Positions 16,192 through 18,721 of a stretch of 18,721 bases of DNA are shown piece by piece. Position numbers and translations under genes: made by a program. The stretch is from Bacillota bacterium (GTDB lineage: Bacteria > Bacillota > Dethiobacteria > DTU022 > JAAZDU01), in assembly GCA_012512665.1 (NCBI GenBank), contig JAAZDU010000221.1:1-18721 (forward strand), in the 5' to 3' direction. Each line of letters starts with the position of its first letter. The stretch's first letter is position 1. The notes under the pieces are model-generated. The model was not told where the DNA came from, did not search any database, and was given only the letters and a program-made list of their open reading frames with translations.

Positions 16192-18198
16192 TTACTGTTT
16201 GACAAGTTTTTTCCCTTTTCCTTTCAGTTCAAACAGAATATCGCGAATCTCAGCTGCTTTTTCAAAATCCAGCTGCCTGGCTGCCTCTTTCATTTCTTTT
16301 TCCAAGCTCTGCATCAGTTTCTTTTTCTCCCTGGCAGTCATTTTATCTACTTTTTTGCCTTGCAGGTATGGAGCTGGTTCTTCTGCTACCCTGGTGGCTT
16401 CAATCAAGTCGCGAATGCCCTTGCGGATGGTGGTGGGCACGATACCTTTCTCCTCGTTATAAGCTTTTTGCTTGGCCCGCCGCCTGTTCGTCTCATCTAT
16501 AGCCTGCTTCATAGAAGGAGTTATTTCCCGCGCATACATGATCACCTGTCCTCTGGCGTTGCGGGCTGCCCTGCCGGCCGTCTGGATGAGGGAGCGCGCA
16601 GAGCGCAGGAAGCCCTCCTTATCGGCGTCTAAAATAGCAACGAGGGATACCTCCGGCAGGTCAAGCCCCTCCCTTAACAGGTTAATGCCAATGAGAACAT
16701 CAAATTCTCCCAGCCTCAAACCCCTGATTATTTCCATCCGTTCCAGGGCGTCAATATCAGAATGCATGTAGCGCACCTTTATTTTCATCTCGCGGTAATA
16801 ATCTGTTAAATCTTCGGCCATGCGCTTGGTAAGAGTTGTAACCAGCACACGCTCCTTCCGCTCTACCCTTTTCATGATTTCCCCGTAAAGGTCTTCCACC
16901 TGGCCCTCCACGGGGCGCACCAGGATCTCCGGGTCCATAAGGCCGGTGGGGCGTATAATCTGCTCCACCACCTGCTGGCTGTGCGCTTCTTCATAGGGAC
17001 CTGGAGTAGCAGAAACATAGATAACCTGGTTAATAAGGTTAACAAACTCATCAAAGCGCAGGGGGCGGTTGTCCAGGGCCGAAGGGAGGCGAAAGCCGTG
17101 CTCTACCAGGTTTTTTTTGCGAGAATAATCGCCTGCATACATACCCCTTATCTGCGGAATACTGATATGCGACTCATCAATAAAAAGCAGGAAATCCCTG
17201 GGAAAGTAGTCAAGAAGCGTATTCGGCCTGCTTCCCGGCGGCCTGCCATCCAGGTGGCGGGAATAATTTTCTATGCCGTTACAATAGCCCATCTCCTGCA
17301 ACATCTCCAGATCGTAGAGGGTGCGCTGCTCCAGGCGCTGGGCTTCCAGCTCCTTTCCCTCTTTTCTTAAAACAGCCAGCCTTTCCTGCAGCTCCAGCTC
17401 AATATCTCTAATAGCCCTCTGCAGGTTATCGGGAGCCGTCACATAGTGGGTTGCGGGGAAAACAGCAACGTGCTGCCTTTCTGCCAGCACCTGGCCGGTA
17501 ACCACGTCTATTTCCCGGATACGCTCTATTTCGTCGTCAAAAAGCTCCACCCTGACGGCGGCTTCGGTAAAGGAGGCGGGGTAAATTTCAATGACATCTC
17601 CTCTTACCCTGAAGCTGCCCCGCTTAAAATCTAAATCATTGCGCTCGTAATGGATTGAGACCAATTTGCGCAAAATTTCCTCCCTGCTTCGTTTCATGCC
17701 CACGCGCAGGGAAAGGACCTGCTCACGGTATTCTGTGGGAGAACCCAAGCCGTAAATACAGGAGACGCTGGCCACGATAATAACATCATTTCTTTCAAAG
17801 AGGGCACTGGTGGCCGAATGGCGCAGCTTATCTATCTCATCATTAATGGAAGCATCTTTTTCTATATAGGTATCAGACTGGGGGATGTATGCTTCTGGCT
17901 GATAATAATCATAATAGCTGATAAAAAATTCCACTGCGTTGTCGGGGAAAAACTCCTTGAACTCGCTGCAAAGCTGCGCAGCCAAAGTTTTGTTGGGAGC
18001 CATAACCAGGGTGGGTTTTTGCACCTGTTCTATAATATTGGCCATGGTAAAAGTTTTCCCTGAACCTGTTACCCCCAGGAGAGTCTGGCTTTTATAACCT
18101 TTCCGCAGCCCATCTACCAAAGCAGCAATGGCCTGGGGCTGGTCCCCTGTCGGCTTAAAATCGGCTACCAGCCGGAACTTGTTTTTAGCTATTTCCAT
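16192..18198 (-). CDS. uvrB: Excinuclease ABC subunit B
   Basis: UvrB verifies DNA damage delivered by UvrA and recruits UvrC. The 668-residue protein is full length: Walker A GVTGSGKT at 42-49, the strand-separating beta-hairpin region about 95-130 ([17 protein letters not shown] through [13 protein letters not shown]), the helicase box [10 protein letters not shown] near 336-345, [23 protein letters not shown] and QTAGRAARN motifs, and a C-terminal UVR helix pair (about 623-662, [22 protein letters not shown]) that pairs with the matching UvrC segment. The ATG start at 18198 fits the family N terminus, with GGTGG a little over 10 bases upstream. It is separated from uvrA by an opposite-strand gene, so it must use its own promoter. 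Confidence 0.98.
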   Translation of the reverse strand: MEIAKNKFRLVADFKPTGDQPQAIAALVDGLRKGYKSQTLLGVTGSGKTFTMANIIEQVQKPTLVMAPNKTLAAQLCSEFKEFFPDNAVEFFISYYDYYQPEAYIPQSDTYIEKDASINDEIDKLRHSATSALFERNDVIIVASVSCIYGLGSPTEYREQVLSLRVGMKRSREEILRKLVSIHYERNDLDFKRGSFRVRGDVIEIYPASFTEAAVRVELFDDEIERIREIDVVTGQVLAERQHVAVFPATHYVTAPDNLQRAIRDIELELQERLAVLRKEGKELEAQRLEQRTLYDLEMLQEMGYCNGIENYSRHLDGRPPGSRPNTLLDYFPRDFLLFIDESHISIPQIRGMYAGDYSRKKNLVEHGFRLPSALDNRPLRFDEFVNLINQVIYVSATPGPYEEAHSQQVVEQIIRPTGLMDPEILVRPVEGQVEDLYGEIMKRVERKERVLVTTLTKRMAEDLTDYYREMKIKVRYMHSDIDALERMEIIRGLRLGEFDVLIGINLLREGLDLPEVSLVAILDADKEGFLRSARSLIQTAGRAARNARGQVIMYAREITPSMKQAIDETNRRRAKQKAYNEEKGIVPTTIRKGIRDLIEATRVAEEPAPYLQGKKVDKMTAREKKKLMQSLEKEMKEAARQLDFEKAAEIRDILFELKGKGKKLVKQ

Positions 18199-18299
18199 TT
18201 ATACTCATCCACCTTTGGCTGCTCGCCAGCTTGAAAATTTTAAACCGCTTTTTACGACCTTATCCAATGAAAGCAGCAAATAGTTACCAGTACCTATTT

Positions 18300-18313
18300 G
18301 GCGCCACAGCGCC
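18300..18313. repeat. Small GC-rich inverted repeat upstream of uvrB
   Basis: GGCGC, CACA, GCGCC form a 5-bp perfect inverted repeat downstream of the uvrB -10 box, so it would be a hairpin near the 5' end of the uvrB message. No T run follows on either strand, so it is not a terminator. Significance unknown. Confidence 0.35.
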
Positions 18314-18323
18314 ACTCTCTTTT

Positions 18324-18352
18324 GTTATAACATTTTTCAAGGCATTTGACCA
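18324..18352 (-). promoter_or_regulatory. Candidate extended -10 promoter of uvrB
   Basis: On the minus strand TGGTCA (18352-18347) and TATAAC (18329-18324) are 17 bases apart, and TGT precedes the -10 box to make an extended -10. Transcription would start near 18317, leaving a leader of about 120 bases. No LexA-type GAAC-N4-GTTC site is seen between uvrB and purC. Confidence 0.5.
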
Positions 18353-18372
18353 GCCGAGCACTGTTTTTTGGT

Positions 18373-18397
18373 AGCTTGAAGCAGTTCAAGCTTTTTT
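18373..18397 (+). repeat. Inverted repeat with T tract at the purC promoter
   Basis: AGCTTGAA (18373-18380), GCAG, TTCAAGCT (18385-18392) are perfect 8-base arms followed by a T run. It looks like an intrinsic terminator on the plus strand, but no plus-strand gene precedes it, and it sits directly upstream of the purC -10 element, covering the -35 area. An operator is therefore as likely as a terminator or attenuator. Confidence 0.5.
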
Positions 18398-18410
18398 CGC
18401 AAGATAATTT

Positions 18411-18419
18411 TGTTATAAT
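18411..18419 (+). promoter_or_regulatory. Extended -10 element of purC
   Basis: TGTTATAAT is an extended -10 box with perfect TATAAT. The -35 area is only T-rich (TTTTTT at 18392-18397, 16-base spacing). Transcription would start near 18426, giving a leader of about 26 bases with AAGGGGGG before the ATG. That leaves no room for a purine riboswitch downstream of this start. Confidence 0.55.
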
Positions 18420-18451
18420 ATCTTTGTTAGCTTAAAAAAGGGGGGACAGGT

Positions 18452-18721
18452 ATGGAAAAAATTTACACAGGAAAAACAAAGGATGTATACAAAAAGCAGG
18501 AAGGGATTTTAGTTTTTCATTTTAAGGACGATGTTACGGGTGCAGATGGCGTTGTCGATCGCGGAGCCAACTCCGTTCTGGGGCAAATCAGCGGCAAAGG
18601 TAAAATGTCGCTGGAGCTTACCCGGCACTATTTTAAACTGCTGGAAAGCAACAATATACCGACCCATTTTATTTCCGCCGACATTTCGCGGGGCAATATG
18701 GAAGTAAAAAATGCCCAGCTG
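18452..18721 (+). CDS. purC: Phosphoribosylaminoimidazole-succinocarboxamide synthase, N-terminal part (runs off the right edge)
   Basis: PurC (SAICAR synthetase) joins aspartate to carboxyaminoimidazole ribotide using ATP in de novo purine synthesis. The first 90 codons are visible and open to the end of the window. They begin MEKIYTGKTKDVYKK, the nucleotide-binding N terminus of the family, and include FHFKDDVTGADGVVD (the usual KDDxTxxDG element), GKGKMSLELTRHYFKLLE and PTHF, as in the short clostridial form of about 235 residues. The ATG has a strong AAGGGGGG (18438-18445) 6 bases upstream. It is divergent from uvrB and may begin a pur operon to the right; that cannot be seen here. Confidence 0.95.
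   Translation, partial: MEKIYTGKTKDVYKKQEGILVFHFKDDVTGADGVVDRGANSVLGQISGKGKMSLELTRHYFKLLESNNIPTHFISADISRGNMEVKNAQL

Noticed and set aside
18199..18451. LexA/DinR SOS boxes at uvrB, uvrA or uvrC
   Set aside because: I found no GAAC-N4-GTTC pair in the upstream regions at 18199-18451, 14238-14494 or 11234-11396.

Overview
The window looks like chromosomal DNA of a low-to-moderate G+C, Gram-positive anaerobe, most likely a Clostridia-type Firmicute of the Peptococcaceae/Syntrophomonadaceae kind. This is inference. It rests on the uvrB-uvrA-uvrC ... PHP ... rapZ-yvcK-whiA gene order, strong GGAGG-type ribosome binding sites, frequent TTG/GTG starts, a Bacillus-like class I-alpha glutamine synthetase, and a YvcK with an N-terminal membrane anchor, which is common in clostridia. 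I see no rRNA, tRNA, insertion sequence, phage gene or CRISPR array.

Layout from left to right. Positions 1-2409 (minus strand) hold whiA (only its first 38 codons are inside), yvcK and rapZ, a conserved cluster for cell-envelope and carbon regulation. Positions 2488-3549 hold thiL (thiamine-phosphate kinase) behind its own near-consensus promoter. Positions 3677-4999 hold glnA, preceded by about 230 bp of AT-rich leader with a palindrome and a GNRA-capped hairpin. Positions 5227-8540 hold a tight minus-strand set: a Cof-type HAD phosphatase, an overlapping YcdX-like PHP hydrolase, a Crp/Fnr-type regulator without cysteines, and a metallo-beta-lactamase-fold hydrolase.

The plus-strand reading frame at 8679-9440 is the oddest item. 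It encodes a putative small zinc metalloprotease, but an in-frame TAG falls six codons before its HEIGH motif. It ends head-to-head with uvrC, the stop codons overlapping. Then come uvrC (9437-11233), uvrA (11397-14237) and uvrB (16192-18198), all minus strand, which together make the nucleotide-excision repair nuclease. A plus-strand short-form alpha-glucan phosphorylase (14495-16162) sits between uvrA and uvrB. The right edge enters purC (plus strand, first 90 codons), divergent from uvrB.

Most of the window is conserved housekeeping. The parts worth a second look are the amber-interrupted metalloprotease, the unexplained glnA leader, a possible 33-codon membrane peptide upstream of uvrA, an inverted repeat at the purC promoter, and the guests inserted into otherwise conserved clusters. 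Several starts were moved downstream from the longest possible frame, because a good ribosome binding site, and for thiL and the HAD gene also a promoter, lies inside the longer version. There is no gene-free stretch longer than 300 bases.
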